Of a DNA stretch of 64,000 nt, positions 28,701 to 37,285 are shown piece by piece. Each line of letters opens with the position of its first letter. The first letter of the stretch is position 1. The DNA lies in the NCBI RefSeq assembly GCF_013340935.1, contig NZ_WHOS01000024.1, forward strand, positions 40,520 through 104,519, in the 5' to 3' direction. The DNA is from Azospirillum melinis. Its GTDB lineage: Bacteria; Pseudomonadota; Alphaproteobacteria; Azospirillales; Azospirillaceae. The position numbers and the translations under genes were made by a program. A model generated the notes under the pieces. That model worked only from the letters and a program-made list of their open reading frames with translations. It did not search any database and was not told the origin of the DNA.

Positions 28701-28820
28701 ATCAGCTCCACCCTGCTGGACACCCTGACCACCCCGGTGCTGTTCCAGTGCTTCGGCCAGGAGGCGCTGGAGCGGTTGCGCGTGGTGGCCGAGGGCGACC
28801 TCGCCAGCGAGACCTTCTGA
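25707..28820 (+). CDS. RND-superfamily efflux pump (HME, CusA/CzcA type)
   Basis: The product is 1037 residues, the usual length for this superfamily. The layout is classical: TM1, a porter domain, TM2-6 with LVDDSVVYVEN in the fourth helix (acidic proton-relay residues), a second loop starting with LPPFNEGTLYVQLLNRPGISLAES, which is characteristic of heavy-metal RND (HME) pumps, and TM8-12. Known HME pumps move Cu/Ag, Zn/Co/Cd or Ni out of the periplasm and cytoplasm using the proton gradient. I cannot tell the metal: no Met-cluster or His-loop was confirmed. It forms an operon with the adaptor and three accessory genes. The last codons and stop are part of a 15-base tandem repeat, so a second in-frame TGA follows 15 bases later. 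Confidence 0.88.
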   Translation: MFTFLVGISLRQRPLVLIAALLITGWGVLIARDMPIDLLPDLHPPMVTIVTEAGGYAPEEVEQLITYPMELVLNGMPGVSRIRSASSPGFSLIYVEFVWGTDPNRNRQQVTERIGMVRERLPAGVVPHLAPMSSVMGLAMQLVVQAPGMDPMALREVADWTVRPRLMAVEGVSQVYVVGGDVRQFRFTPNPVAMNMLGITLTQVEQALTAFGGNSSGGFNDLYNTEFIIRNVARSRSLDDLRSLVVAFRDGRPVLLSQIGEVSFAAKVKRGEGSFNGEPAVLLAILKHPTANSVALAGRVESMLAELAPSLPRGVQADRISYSQADLISASVDNVEDVLRDAIVIVALVLAAFLWSARTTAISLLAIPVSLILTIITLKLMGSTINTMTLGGIAIGIGQLVDDSVVYVENTLRRLGDNRRRHRPLEVIEVIMRASQEVRSGIIYATAIILLVFLPLFALPGEQGRLFGPLGIAYIVSIFASLLVSLTVTPALCAYLLPNMKHLEESHDGRLIRWLKRLNGRALGWALDNPRALLAAAAGLVVLSALALPLLPRSFLPPFNEGTLYVQLLNRPGISLAESSRVGAMAEQIILQVPEVVSVARRTGRNEDDEDADPVNSSEFPIRVRLDGRSRAEVIEDLRDRLSVLPVDLTVTQFLTSRMEVAQNGVRGAIVMKIFGEDLGTLRMLAGRFREKFDEIPGLRDLLVEQQVQVPQIRITLDYERAKLFGVTPAQLAQALESLSNGRTVSQVIDGGKRFDVVLRLSDADRTPETLAQMRMETPAGYVPLSSVATIVNAAGPNQIMREAGMRRIVLTANTDGSDMSAIVAQMRAVIAATPLPSGYNTLLEGSFRQEEESRPVMAGLCAVSIALVFLVLYQRYRSVVLSLIVMANIPLALIGCVAALVVFGQDLSLAAMIGFIAVTGVAVRNGVLKISHFINLALHEGVPTGRVLIMRGCEERLTPVLMTALSAGLALIPLLFSSDMPGTEILHPVAVAIFGGLISSTLLDTLTTPVLFQCFGQEALERLRVVAEGDLASETF

Positions 28821-28837
28821 CCCGAGACCTTCTGACC
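28808..28837. repeat. 15-base tandem repeat spanning the RND pump stop codon
   Basis: CGAGACCTTCTGACC occurs twice in direct tandem (28808-28822 and 28823-28837). The first copy contains the pump gene's TGA and the second places another TGA 15 bases later in frame, the same arrangement as at the 3' end of the gene at 43550-44749. Confidence 0.8.
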
Positions 28838-28854
28838 CGCGAGGAGACAGCATC

Positions 28855-29091
28855 ATGGAGCCGACCTCCCTGACCGTCCTGGTCGTCACCGCGTCGCTGC
28901 TCGGCGGCGTCGCCATGGACGTGGGCATGAACACGCTCCAGAACTGGTACGACACCTTTTATCAGGACGCATTCTGGAGCAGCCGGAAGGTTAGTCCGGA
29001 GCTGGAGGCCCAGCTCGCCCGCGAAGAGGCGGAAATCGACCGGCTGATCAGGGCCAGTGACTTTGTGAACGAGGAAAGCGCGAAACCATGA
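28855..29091 (+). CDS. Small membrane protein in the efflux operon
   Basis: The product is 78 residues. One hydrophobic helix (about 6-24, TVLVVTASLLGGVAM) is followed by an amphipathic, charged helix rich in Glu (ELEAQLAREEAEIDRLI). Its stop overlaps the SH3-domain gene's start by 4 bases (ATGA), so the two are coupled. It is likely an accessory subunit of the pump complex; no family was recognised. Confidence 0.62.
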   Translation: MEPTSLTVLVVTASLLGGVAMDVGMNTLQNWYDTFYQDAFWSSRKVSPELEAQLAREEAEIDRLIRASDFVNEESAKP

Positions 29092-29942
29092 ATTCGACCC
29101 GTCCGGCCCTTCGTCCGCTTCCCCAGGACGCCTTGGCCCTGGCCGCCTTGGCCCTGTTCCTCCTGGCCTCGCCGCTGACGGCCGGGGCGCAGAGCGCGCG
29201 CGACACACTGCCGGCGCAGGTCACGCCGCTGGATGGAGACTTCGTGGCGACCGCGCGGATCAATGTGCGCGAGCAGCCCTCGGCACGGGCGGCGCGCATC
29301 GAGCTGGTCGATGGCGGAAGCCGCCTGCGGGTGACCGGCAAGGTGGCCGATGCCCCCTGGTACAGCGTGGTGACGCAGAGCGGCCGGACCGGTTTCGTGT
29401 CGGCCGACCTGCTGCGCGCGGCTGCTCCGGCGGCCGGCGGCGCCTCCGGCCCGGCAAACGCACCGGTTCCGACCTCCACGCCGGTTCCCGCTGCCGCGGT
29501 GTCCACTCCCGTGCCGGCGCCCGCCGATCCGGCCCTGCTGGAGCGGCTGGACAAACTCCAGGCCCGGCTTGACGAGATCGAGCGGAGGCTGGCGTCGATG
29601 CCCAACCTTCAGACTCTTGCGGATCGCAGTACCGGAGATGCGTCCCGGATGGAGACACTGAACGCCACCATCGAGATGGCGAAGGGAATGATGGAGACCC
29701 TGTCCGCATTGCAGGAACAGGCATCGACCCGGCTGAACGAGCAGCGCGAGGAGTTCGGCAAAGTCAGCGACCGGCTGAAATCGGTCGAGGAGGACATGCA
29801 GCCGGCCGTCGAGTGGATCAAGCAATGGAAGGACAAGGCTCCGCCGCTGGCGGAAGAGGCGAAGGGATGGTTCTCGACCGCCACCGGAGCCGTATATGGC
29901 TGGATCGGCCCCTGGCTGCCATGGGGCGGACGGGCGTCTTGA
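29088..29942 (+). CDS. Secreted bacterial SH3-domain protein with coiled-coil C-terminus
   Basis: The product is 284 residues. A signal peptide is followed by an SH3b domain (about 50-105: TARINVREQPSARAARIELV, GSRLRVTGKVADAPWYSV, RTGFVSADLL). A Pro/Ala-rich linker and a long helical region (about 145-245) that is probably coiled-coil follow; the end contains TGAVYGWIGPWLPWG. SH3b domains often bind cell-wall peptides, so this could anchor the efflux assembly to peptidoglycan, an inference from context only. It is the final gene of the operon. Confidence 0.72.
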   Translation: MNSTRPALRPLPQDALALAALALFLLASPLTAGAQSARDTLPAQVTPLDGDFVATARINVREQPSARAARIELVDGGSRLRVTGKVADAPWYSVVTQSGRTGFVSADLLRAAAPAAGGASGPANAPVPTSTPVPAAAVSTPVPAPADPALLERLDKLQARLDEIERRLASMPNLQTLADRSTGDASRMETLNATIEMAKGMMETLSALQEQASTRLNEQREEFGKVSDRLKSVEEDMQPAVEWIKQWKDKAPPLAEEAKGWFSTATGAVYGWIGPWLPWGGRAS

Positions 29943-30025
29943 CCCCAGTCGCCCCGGCGTTGCCGGCAGACGCATGAAGCCGGGACTCCTCCGGCCGGCA
30001 AGCCGCCGGCTGGAGGCTGGGTGCG

Positions 30026-31735
30026 TCAGGCGGTGCGGTCCTGGGACAGGTTCAGTTCCTCGATCATGGTCTGGCGCATGACGAATTTCTGAATCTTGCC
30101 GGTGACGGTCATCGGGAATTCTTCGACGAAGCGGATGTATTTCGGGATCTTGTAGTGGGCGATGTTGCCCTGGCAGAAGGCGGTCACCTGCTGTTCGGTG
30201 AGCGCCGTCCCCGGCTTCGGCCGGATCCAGGCGCAGAGCTGTTCGCCATACTGCTGGTCGGGAACGCCGAACACCTGCACGTCGGCGATGTCGGGGTGGG
30301 TGTAGAGGAATTCCTCCACCTCGCGGGGATAGATGTTCTCGCCGCCGCGGATCACCAGATCCTTCAGCCGGCCGACGATGTTGCAGTAGCCCTCCCTGTC
30401 GATGGTGGCGAGGTCGCCGGTGTGCATCCAGCCGGCTTCGTCGATGGCCCTGGCGGTCTGCTCGGCGTCGCCCCAATAGCCGCGCATCACCGAATAGCCG
30501 CGGGTCAGCAGTTCCCCCGGCGTGCCCGGCGGGACGATGCGGCCCTCCGCATCGACGATCTTCACCTCCAGATGCGGCTGTATGCGCCCGACGGTGGAGA
30601 CGCGCCGTTCGAGCGGATCGTCGGTGGAGCTTTGGAAGCTGACCGGACTGGTCTCGGTCATGCCGTAGGCGATGGTGATCTCGCGCTGGTTCATCTCGGA
30701 GACCACGCGCTTCATCACCTCGATGGGGCAGGGCGAGCCGGCCATGATGCCGGTGCGCAGGCTCGACAGGTCGTAGCGCGCGAAGTCGGGATGGTCGAGC
30801 AGGGCGATGAACATGGTCGGCACGCCGTGCAGCCCGGTGCAGCGCTCCTCCTGCACCGCGCTCAGCACGGCGACGGGGTCGAAGCCCTCGCCCGGGATCA
30901 CCATGCAGGCGCGGTGGGTGACGCAGGCGAGGTTGCCCAGCACCATGCCGAAGCAATGATAGAAGGGCACCGGGATGCACAGCCGGTCCTGTTCGGTCAG
31001 GCGCATCGCCTCGCCGACGGAAAAGCCGTTGTTCAGGATGTTGTGGTGGGTCAGCGTGGCGCCCTTCGGGCTGCCGGTGGTGCCGCTGGTGAACTGGATG
31101 TTCACGGGATCGTCGAATTGCAGGATGCCGGCCAGCCGTCCCAGCTCCGCCACGTCGGCCGGGCGGGCCAGTGCCGGCAGGTCGTCGAAATTCAGCATGC
31201 CCGGCGTCTTCTCCGACCCCAGGCGGATCAGGTGGCGCAAGGTTGGCAGCCGTTTCAGCGACAGGGGCCTGTCGGCGGCCGCCTGTTCCAGTTCCGGCGC
31301 CAGCTTGGCCATCATGCCGAGATAGTCGCTGGACTTGAAGGACGGCGACAGGATCAGGGCGGCGCAGCCGACCTTGTTGATGGCGTATTCCAGCTCGTGC
31401 AGGCGGTAGGCCGGGTTGATGTTGACCAGGATCAGGCCGGCCTTGGCGGTGGCGAACTGGGTCACCACCCATTCGGCGTTGTTCTGCGACCAGATGCCGA
31501 TGCGCTCGCCCGGCTTCAGCCCCAGCGCCACCAGCCCCGCCGCCACCCGGTCGACGGCGCGCTTGAACTCCGCATAGGTCCAGCGGACAGTCTGGTGACG
31601 GACGATCAGGGCAGGCCGGTCGGGGGACAGCGCCGCCATGCGGTCGAGATGGGCGCCGATGGTCTCGCCCAGCAACGGGGTGTTGCCTGCCCCGTGAACA
31701 TAGCTCTGGGTCAGCGACGTGGTATCGGTACTCAA
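30026..31735 (-). CDS. AMP-dependent acyl-CoA synthetase
   Basis: The product is 569 residues. The start is probably a TTG at 31735, which has GGAAAG upstream and begins [14 protein letters not shown]; the open frame continues upstream without support. [16 protein letters not shown] is the AMP-binding P-loop, YGMTETSPV and [16 protein letters not shown] are the further core motifs, and TGKIQKF near the end carries the adenylation Lys. The enzyme activates a carboxylic acid with ATP and CoA. Its place downstream of the aldehyde dehydrogenase and amine dehydrogenase genes suggests that it activates the acid derived from a primary amine, e.g. butyrate. The substrate length is inferred, not shown. 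Confidence 0.85.
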   Translation of the reverse strand: MSTDTTSLTQSYVHGAGNTPLLGETIGAHLDRMAALSPDRPALIVRHQTVRWTYAEFKRAVDRVAAGLVALGLKPGERIGIWSQNNAEWVVTQFATAKAGLILVNINPAYRLHELEYAINKVGCAALILSPSFKSSDYLGMMAKLAPELEQAAADRPLSLKRLPTLRHLIRLGSEKTPGMLNFDDLPALARPADVAELGRLAGILQFDDPVNIQFTSGTTGSPKGATLTHHNILNNGFSVGEAMRLTEQDRLCIPVPFYHCFGMVLGNLACVTHRACMVIPGEGFDPVAVLSAVQEERCTGLHGVPTMFIALLDHPDFARYDLSSLRTGIMAGSPCPIEVMKRVVSEMNQREITIAYGMTETSPVSFQSSTDDPLERRVSTVGRIQPHLEVKIVDAEGRIVPPGTPGELLTRGYSVMRGYWGDAEQTARAIDEAGWMHTGDLATIDREGYCNIVGRLKDLVIRGGENIYPREVEEFLYTHPDIADVQVFGVPDQQYGEQLCAWIRPKPGTALTEQQVTAFCQGNIAHYKIPKYIRFVEEFPMTVTGKIQKFVMRQTMIEELNLSQDRTA

Positions 31736-31872
31736 GGCTGCTTTCCTTCCCCGGATGATTTCTGGACCATGGTTTGTGGACCGGCGGTCCTTTATGGGCA
31801 CCGCCCCCGGTGGGAGCGGTGCGGTCCCCCTACTGAACCCGCGCGGAGGCGGCCTGTCGATTCCCCGTTCGG

Positions 31873-33288
31873 CTAGTTGGCCCGGCTGATGGCCCGGTTG
31901 ATGATTGTGAGCTGGGTGAATTCGGCCAGCCCTTCCTCGGCGAACTCGACGCCCAGGCCGGATTGCTTGGCGCCGCCGAAGGGGATGGTCGGACCGAAAT
32001 CGAGATGGGTGTTGATCCAGACGGTCCCCGCCTCCAGCCGGCATGCCACCTCATAGGCCCGGTCGGGGTTGGACGACCAGACCGACGCGCCGAGCCCATA
32101 GGGAGAGGCGTTGGCGCGCCGCACGGCATCGTCGATGCCGGTGACCTTGATCACCGGCAGGATCGGGCCGAACTGCTCCTCATCCACCAGCCGGGCGCCG
32201 TCGGCGATGTCGCGCACGATGGTCGGGCGGATGAACCAGCCGGGCCCGCCGGTGACGGCACCGCCGGCGATGATCCTGCCGTCGCGGCCGGCCTCCTCCA
32301 GGAAACCCAGAACCTTGTCATACTGCGCACGGTTCTGGAGCGGGCCGATCCGCACGTCCGGCAGCAGCCCGTCGCCGACCACCGCCGCTTCGGCCAGGGC
32401 GGCCAACTCAGCGCAGATCGCGTCATAGCGGCGCTCGTGCACATAGAGCCGCTTGATCGCCAGACAGACCTGCCCGGCATTCATGAAGGCGCCGGCGAAC
32501 AGCTGCGGCGCCACGGTTTTCGGGTCCGCGTCGTCCAGCACGATGGCGGCGTCGTTGCCGCCAAGTTCCAGCGTAATGCGCTTGATCGTGGCCGCGGCCG
32601 AGGACATCACCCGCCGCCCGGTCTCGGTCGAGCCGGTGAAGGTCACCTTGCGCACGTCGGGATGGCTGGAAAGGCGGGCACCCAGGTCGTTGGCGTCGGT
32701 CACGATGTTGACGACGCCGGGCGGCAGGGTCTCGGCGCACAGCTCGCCGAAGCGCAGGGTGGTCAGCGGCGTGGTCGGCGCCGGCTTGATGATTATCGTG
32801 TTGCCGGCCAGCAGCGCCAGCGGCAGCTTGAAGGCGACGATCAGCAGCGGGAAGTTCCAGGGAATGATCGCCGCGACCACGCCCAGCGGCCGGCGGTGCA
32901 GCTCGACCCGCCGCCGCTCGCCGTCCTCCACCACCCGAACCGGCAGGTCGAGCGTGGCGAGGCTGCGCAGGAAGGCCTCAGTATAGGCAAGCTCGGCGGT
33001 GGACTCCGCCAGGGGCTTGCCCTGCTCCCGGGTCAGGAGCCGGGCGAACTCTTCGGCGCGTCGGTTCAGCGCGTCGGCAAGCCGCAGGATCGCCGCGCGT
33101 CGTTCCGCGATGGGCAGTGCGGCCCAGCCGGGAAAGGCGGCCTTGGCGGCGGCGACCGCCTCGTCCATCTGGGCCGCCGACCCGCGCGGGCAGTCGGCGA
33201 TCACTGCCTCCGTCGCCGGGTTGACGACGGGCATGGTGGTGTCGCCGGCGACCAGTCGGCCGCCGATCAGCAGTTTGTAATCGGACAT
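31873..33288 (-). CDS. NAD(P)-dependent aldehyde dehydrogenase
   Basis: The product is 471 residues from the ATG at 33288. [17 protein letters not shown] (cofactor-binding), LELGGND with the catalytic Glu, and [13 protein letters not shown] with the catalytic Cys are all present, as is the C-terminal FGPILPV. The usual LGGKSP reads LGGNDA, and the active-site neighbour CLAIKR is that of the AldB-like subgroup. It would oxidise an aldehyde to the acid, fitting as the step after the amine dehydrogenase. The promoter interval upstream carries the 17-base motif also found near qhpG and qhpR (33369-33385). Confidence 0.88.
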   Translation of the reverse strand: MSDYKLLIGGRLVAGDTTMPVVNPATEAVIADCPRGSAAQMDEAVAAAKAAFPGWAALPIAERRAAILRLADALNRRAEEFARLLTREQGKPLAESTAELAYTEAFLRSLATLDLPVRVVEDGERRRVELHRRPLGVVAAIIPWNFPLLIVAFKLPLALLAGNTIIIKPAPTTPLTTLRFGELCAETLPPGVVNIVTDANDLGARLSSHPDVRKVTFTGSTETGRRVMSSAAATIKRITLELGGNDAAIVLDDADPKTVAPQLFAGAFMNAGQVCLAIKRLYVHERRYDAICAELAALAEAAVVGDGLLPDVRIGPLQNRAQYDKVLGFLEEAGRDGRIIAGGAVTGGPGWFIRPTIVRDIADGARLVDEEQFGPILPVIKVTGIDDAVRRANASPYGLGASVWSSNPDRAYEVACRLEAGTVWINTHLDFGPTIPFGGAKQSGLGVEFAEEGLAEFTQLTIINRAISRAN

Positions 33289-33368
33289 CGGGATGTTCCG
33301 GAATTGTGGAGGGGCGGGCGGTGCCCGTTGGGAAGCGGCGGAAGTATCGCCGTCGTGGGGTGCTCGAT

Positions 33369-33385
33369 CTATCCGCTTTACGAAC
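33369..33385 (+). promoter_or_regulatory. Conserved 17-base motif upstream of aldehyde dehydrogenase
   Basis: CTATCCGCTTTACGAAC, starting 81 bases upstream of the aldehyde dehydrogenase ATG (gene on the minus strand). It matches the motif at 41847-41863 at 14 of 17 positions; the extended GATCTATCC-CTTT-CGAA block is also shared. A candidate QhpR (AraC-type) operator. It lies on the gene-proximal side of a TATAAT-like box on the minus strand, so a downstream operator or a longer promoter element is equally possible. Confidence 0.5.
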
Positions 33386-33433
33386 TGATTATAGAGCGGA
33401 TGCTTTTCCTCGCCCCCCGCGGCGGCCGGGGTG

Positions 33434-34084
33434 TCAGACCAGACGCCGTTCCGGCCCGTGCCAGCGGGCGGTGCTGCGCAGATGGGCGAGAGCGGCCTCG
33501 TGCGACGGCGGGGCGGCGGCGGCCAGCAGGCCGGCGAGATGACCGACGGCGAGGCTGGCGCCTCCGACATGCGGGGCGCCGTCCAGCCGGCGCGGACAGG
33601 TGCCGAAAGCGGCGGGCAGGACGGACATCTCGCCGGGCGCGCAGCGGGCGTCGCCGGTTGCGGCGACGACGCCGGGATAGGCGGCGGGCCACACCGGACC
33701 GCCGCGCGCCGGGCTGGCGGCGACCAGCAGCAGGCCGTGCGACAGCGCCTCTTCCACCGCGGCGCGCAGCACCGGGCGGTCGGCGGACAGGCCGAGGCTG
33801 AGGGTCGCCAGCCGGGCGCCGCGGCCGACGGCCCAGCGCAGGGCCGCCGCCACCGCGGCAGGCGAGGCGGTGATGCGGTCATGGAAGATCTGGGCGTCGA
33901 TCAGCGCAGCCGCGGGGGCCTGCGCCAGGATCGCTGCGGCGACGGCGCTGCCATGGCCGATGCGGTCAGGGGTGGCCGGGATTTGTTCGATGCTGAGAGT
34001 ATCTTCACGCAGCCGGAAGGCCGCGCGCTCGGTCGCCTGTGCGTTGGGCAACGAGATGCCGCTGTCGATCACTGCGATGCGCAT
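33434..34084 (-). CDS. qhpE: QhpE, subtilisin-like maturation protease for the amine dehydrogenase gamma subunit
   Basis: The product is 216 residues. AVIDSGI (catalytic Asp near residue 7), GHGSAVAAA (catalytic His) and GGASLAVGHLAG (catalytic Ser) are the subtilase triad in order. There is no signal peptide, as expected for the cytoplasmic QhpE that cuts the leader from the modified gamma subunit before export. It starts inside the 3' end of qhpF (16-base overlap) and is the last gene of the qhp operon. It is short for a subtilase, but within the QhpE range as far as I recall. Confidence 0.82.
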   Translation of the reverse strand: MRIAVIDSGISLPNAQATERAAFRLREDTLSIEQIPATPDRIGHGSAVAAAILAQAPAAALIDAQIFHDRITASPAAVAAALRWAVGRGARLATLSLGLSADRPVLRAAVEEALSHGLLLVAASPARGGPVWPAAYPGVVAATGDARCAPGEMSVLPAAFGTCPRRLDGAPHVGGASLAVGHLAGLLAAAAPPSHEAALAHLRSTARWHGPERRLV

Positions 34085-35772
34085 GCGGCCTCCAGGGGTT
34101 GGATGACCGGCACCAGACGGCCATGCTCCAGGCGATACACCGTGTCGCAGCCGGCCAACGCCTCGCCGCGGTGGCTGATGACCAGACGGGTGCGGCCGGC
34201 AAACAGGCGGTCCACGTCGGCGATCAGCCGCTCGGCGGCGGCCGGGTCGAGCGCGGAAACAGGCTCGTCCAGGATCAGCAGGTCCGGCTTGCGCAGCAGG
34301 CAGCGGGCCAGCGCGATCCGTTGCCGCTGCCCACCGGAGAGGGCGGAGGCCCAGGCGCCGACCGGCGTGTCGAGCCCGCGTGGCAGGCCGGCGATCCAAC
34401 CGCTGAGCTGTGCGGCGGCCACCGCCTCGGCCAGCGTGTCCCGGTCGAGCGCCGTGCTCTCCTCTGCGGTCAGTCCGAAGCGCAGATTGTCGGCGATGCT
34501 GCCCGGCAGCAGCGGCGCGTCCTGTCCCAGCACCGCCACCCGCCGACGCAGCAGGGCGGGGTCGAGGTCGCGCAGGTCGACGCCGTCGAGTGTGATGCGG
34601 CCCCGCTCCGGGTCGTAATGGCGGTGCAGCAGGTCGGTCAGCGTCGATTTGCCTGCGCCGGACGAGCCGAGCAGCCCGACCTTGGAGCCCGCCGGAATGG
34701 TGAGGGACAGCCCGTCGAGCACCGGCCGGCCGGGGCCATGGCCGAAGACAATGCCTTCGACCGACAGCGCACCGCCCCGGCATGCCGGGATGACCGTCCG
34801 GGCCGGACGGCTCACGGCAGGGGATTCAGACAGCAGTTCGCTCAAACGGTCCAGCGACACGCGGGCACGCTGCGCCCCGACGATCAGGCCGAGCAGACCT
34901 TGCACCGGACCGGTGGCGCGGCCGAGATAGGCGGAGAAGGCGATCAGCGCGCCCAGCGACAGCTCGCCGTCGATCACCCGCAGGCCGCCCCACAGGAACA
35001 CCGCCGCCGTTCCGGCGGACCCCAGCAGGCCCGGCACGCCGCCGGTGACGATGCCGACGATCTGCTGGCGCAGAAGCTGGCCCAGGCAATCGCGGTCGAG
35101 GGCGGCGAGGCGGTCGGCCTCCTGGCCCTCGGCGCCCAGCGACTGGATCAGCTTCATGGCGGACAGGCGCTGCACGAAGAAACCGGTCAGCGTCGCCATG
35201 GAGTCGCGGAGCGCGCGGGCGCTGCGCTCCACCCAGGACCGCGTGCCGCGCAGGAACAGCGCTTGCGCCGGCAGCAGCAGGAAGGCGATCACGGTCAGCG
35301 CCGGGTCGATCAGCAGCATCAGCGCCACCGCCCCGGCCAGCGTCAGCAGCGCGTTCAGCGCCGACAGCGGTGCATCGACGGCGAAGCGCTGCACCTCCGC
35401 CAGATCGCCGTCGAGCCGGCCCAGCACGTCGCCTGCCGACCAGCGGGCATAGAAGCGCGGCGGCAGCGTCTGGAGATGGCCGTACACATGCTCCCGCATC
35501 GCGAACAGCACGCCGGCCGACGCACGGGTGTAGACCAGCCGGTTCGCCCCCGACAGCAGTGTCGAAACCAGCCCTGCCGCCAGCATGCCCAGCGTCAGCA
35601 GCACCAGCAGCCGGGCGTCGCTGCCGGTCAGCCCGTCATCGACGATGCGCTTGGTCAGCCATGGCTGTGCCAGCCCGATGCCGGTGCCAGCCAGCGACAG
35701 GGCGACGCAGACCGCCAGACGGCTCCGGTGCGGCCGGACGAAGCCGCCGGCCCAGCGCAGGGAATGGGGCAT
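34069..35772 (-). CDS. qhpF: QhpF, ABC-type exporter for the modified gamma subunit
   Basis: The product is 567 residues from the ATG at 35772. Residues 1-300 contain about six membrane helices (ABC type IV exporter-like half transporter). The ATPase follows, with Walker A GLLGSSGAGKST, signature LSGGQRQRIALAR and Walker B LLILDEPVSALD. Known: QhpF proteins are thought to move the cross-linked gamma subunit to the periplasm. Its 3' end overlaps qhpE by 16 bases. The 59-base interval to qhpB carries a small palindrome of the repeat type also seen in the PUFA-synthase gene. Confidence 0.85.
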   Translation of the reverse strand: MPHSLRWAGGFVRPHRSRLAVCVALSLAGTGIGLAQPWLTKRIVDDGLTGSDARLLVLLTLGMLAAGLVSTLLSGANRLVYTRASAGVLFAMREHVYGHLQTLPPRFYARWSAGDVLGRLDGDLAEVQRFAVDAPLSALNALLTLAGAVALMLLIDPALTVIAFLLLPAQALFLRGTRSWVERSARALRDSMATLTGFFVQRLSAMKLIQSLGAEGQEADRLAALDRDCLGQLLRQQIVGIVTGGVPGLLGSAGTAAVFLWGGLRVIDGELSLGALIAFSAYLGRATGPVQGLLGLIVGAQRARVSLDRLSELLSESPAVSRPARTVIPACRGGALSVEGIVFGHGPGRPVLDGLSLTIPAGSKVGLLGSSGAGKSTLTDLLHRHYDPERGRITLDGVDLRDLDPALLRRRVAVLGQDAPLLPGSIADNLRFGLTAEESTALDRDTLAEAVAAAQLSGWIAGLPRGLDTPVGAWASALSGGQRQRIALARCLLRKPDLLILDEPVSALDPAAAERLIADVDRLFAGRTRLVISHRGEALAGCDTVYRLEHGRLVPVIQPLEAACASQ

Positions 35773-35803
35773 GGGGACACCAGGTCGGATGCGGAGGTAT
35801 CTT

Positions 35804-35826
35804 CCTCTCCCCGGGGGGAGAGGGGG
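35804..35826. repeat. Palindromic repeat between qhpB and qhpF
   Basis: An imperfect stem built on CCTCTCC and GGAGAGG with a C/G-rich loop, lying in the intergenic space between the qhpB stop and the qhpF start. It resembles the palindromes at 49181-49342. In this transcript it could act as a stability or spacing stem. Confidence 0.55.
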
Positions 35827-35831
35827 TTGCG

Positions 35832-36959
35832 TCAGCGTCGGATCACCCGCAGGGAGGCGATGCCCTGGTCGGGGCAGCCGGCGATCTCCACCTGTCCAAC
35901 GCGGTCGAGCGTATCGGTGCCGTAGACGCCGATGTCGCAGGCGGTGCCGCCGACATAGACCTCCTTGCCGTCGCTGGAGACGTTGATCGAGTAGTAGGTG
36001 TGCGGCAGGTCGACCCGCTTCACCAGCTTGCCGCCGTCGGTGTCGATCTTGGTCAGCTGGGTGTAGACGGAATAGGCCTCCGTCCGTTTCACCGGGCTGA
36101 CGACGGACGAGAAGATGACGGCGCTGGTGTCCTCGAAATCCCGCATGTCCATCCGGCCGGTGGCGAGGTCGAGCGTCATCAGGCCGGTGCGGAAGGCGCC
36201 GGGATCGGTCGCGGCCAGATCGGTGCGGGCGGTGAAGTAGGGGGTGGAAAGCGTCGCCGCCTGTTCGAACTGCGGCCAGATGTCGAGCACGTCGGGCGGG
36301 CTGTGGTTGGCGCGGCTCCAGTTCAGCACCTTGTGCGTCTCCTTCACCGCCCCCGTCTTCGGATCGAGGCCGTAGAGGTCCCAGCCGAGCGCCCACAGCG
36401 TGCCGCCATCCCTGGAGAAGGCGAGCACGGCGACCCGGCGCGGTGCCGGCAGCAGGCGCACCGGCTTGGCGCCGACGCCGTCGGCGGTGCTGTAGACGGC
36501 GATGCGGGTGTCCTCCACCCGGTACTCGCCGGGCAGCATGCGCACCGGTGCCTGGAAGACGTACAGCTCCTTGCCGTCGGGGCTGACATCCATGCCGAAC
36601 AGGCTGCGCACCCGCAGATCACCTGTCGAGAAGTCGGCGCGGAAGACCTGCTTGCCGCTGTCCAGATCGATGCCGGACACGCTGCCCATGTGGTTGCTGA
36701 CGACATAGGCGATGCGGCCGTCCGACGAGGGCACGATGGTGCCGGGCGCCACCCCGCCGCCGGGGATGGTCAGCACCCGCTCCACCTTGCGGGCGGCGGC
36801 ATCGACCAGCACCAGCTTGTCGGGTTTGGCGCCGGTCAGCAGATAGTCCTTCGCCGCGGCGGGAGAGGCAGCGAGCAGCAGGGCGGCGAGCAGCCCGCCA
36901 AGATGGGAGATGGAACGCCGGATTCTCATCGGACGGACTCCGTTTGCATGGGTCTTCAT
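35832..36959 (-). CDS. qhpB: QhpB, amine dehydrogenase beta-propeller subunit
   Basis: The product is 375 residues; an alternative ATG at 36929 also has a GGAG, and both fit the Sec signal peptide that ends at ASPAAA. The protein is beta-propeller-like with repeats such as GRIAYVVSNHMGSVSGIDL and SINVSSDGKEVYVGGTACDIGVY, and ends with RVGQVEIAGCPDQGIASLR, closely like known QHNDH beta subunits. The beta subunit holds the gamma subunit in the periplasmic alpha-beta-gamma enzyme. It starts 5 bases after the qhpC stop. Confidence 0.88.
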   Translation of the reverse strand: MKTHANGVRPMRIRRSISHLGGLLAALLLAASPAAAKDYLLTGAKPDKLVLVDAAARKVERVLTIPGGGVAPGTIVPSSDGRIAYVVSNHMGSVSGIDLDSGKQVFRADFSTGDLRVRSLFGMDVSPDGKELYVFQAPVRMLPGEYRVEDTRIAVYSTADGVGAKPVRLLPAPRRVAVLAFSRDGGTLWALGWDLYGLDPKTGAVKETHKVLNWSRANHSPPDVLDIWPQFEQAATLSTPYFTARTDLAATDPGAFRTGLMTLDLATGRMDMRDFEDTSAVIFSSVVSPVKRTEAYSVYTQLTKIDTDGGKLVKRVDLPHTYYSINVSSDGKEVYVGGTACDIGVYGTDTLDRVGQVEIAGCPDQGIASLRVIRR

Positions 36960-36964
36960 GGCGG

Positions 36965-37285
36965 TCAGTCCTTCGGAAACACCGACTGGAGGGCGCGCCA
37001 GTCGTTCTGGGCCGAGGCCGCCTTGGCGTTCCAGTCCGGGTAGCTGTTGATGGTATCGGGCACCTGCGCCGGCCACCAGCAGGGGTCGGAGCAGCCGTAG
37101 AGGTCGGCCTCCATCGGTGCGCAGAGTGCTGCGACGCTGCCGAAGGGATCGACCTCCCAGCCGGGATCCATGGTGGAGGCGCAGCCGACCACCACCTGCA
37201 TCGCCACCACCTCGTCCAAATGGCCGTTCTCGACGGCCTGATCGACCAGACGGGCCTTCTTGTTGATGGGCGTCAGATGCTTCAT
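36965..37285 (-). CDS. qhpC: QhpC, amine dehydrogenase gamma subunit carrying the cysteine tryptophylquinone cofactor
   Basis: The product is 106 residues, with no Sec signal. A 28-residue leader ends in DEVVA. Numbering the mature chain from the next Met, Cys7/Glu16, Cys27/Asp33, Cys41/Asp49 and Cys37/Trp43 all occupy the positions known for the Paracoccus QHNDH gamma subunit: three Cys-to-acid thioether cross-links plus the CTQ pair within YGCSDPCWW. The start overlaps the qhpD stop by 4 bases (ATGA), so the substrate is translated directly after its modifying enzyme. It is exported after cross-linking and assembled with QhpA and QhpB in the periplasm. Confidence 0.95.
   Translation of the reverse strand: MKHLTPINKKARLVDQAVENGHLDEVVAMQVVVGCASTMDPGWEVDPFGSVAALCAPMEADLYGCSDPCWWPAQVPDTINSYPDWNAKAASAQNDWRALQSVFPKD

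Noticed and set aside
25440..28955. Open frame of 1171 codons on the minus strand opposite the RND pump
   Set aside because: It is Gln/His/Arg-rich with no recognisable domain, exactly opposite a conserved RND gene. A GC-rich shadow.
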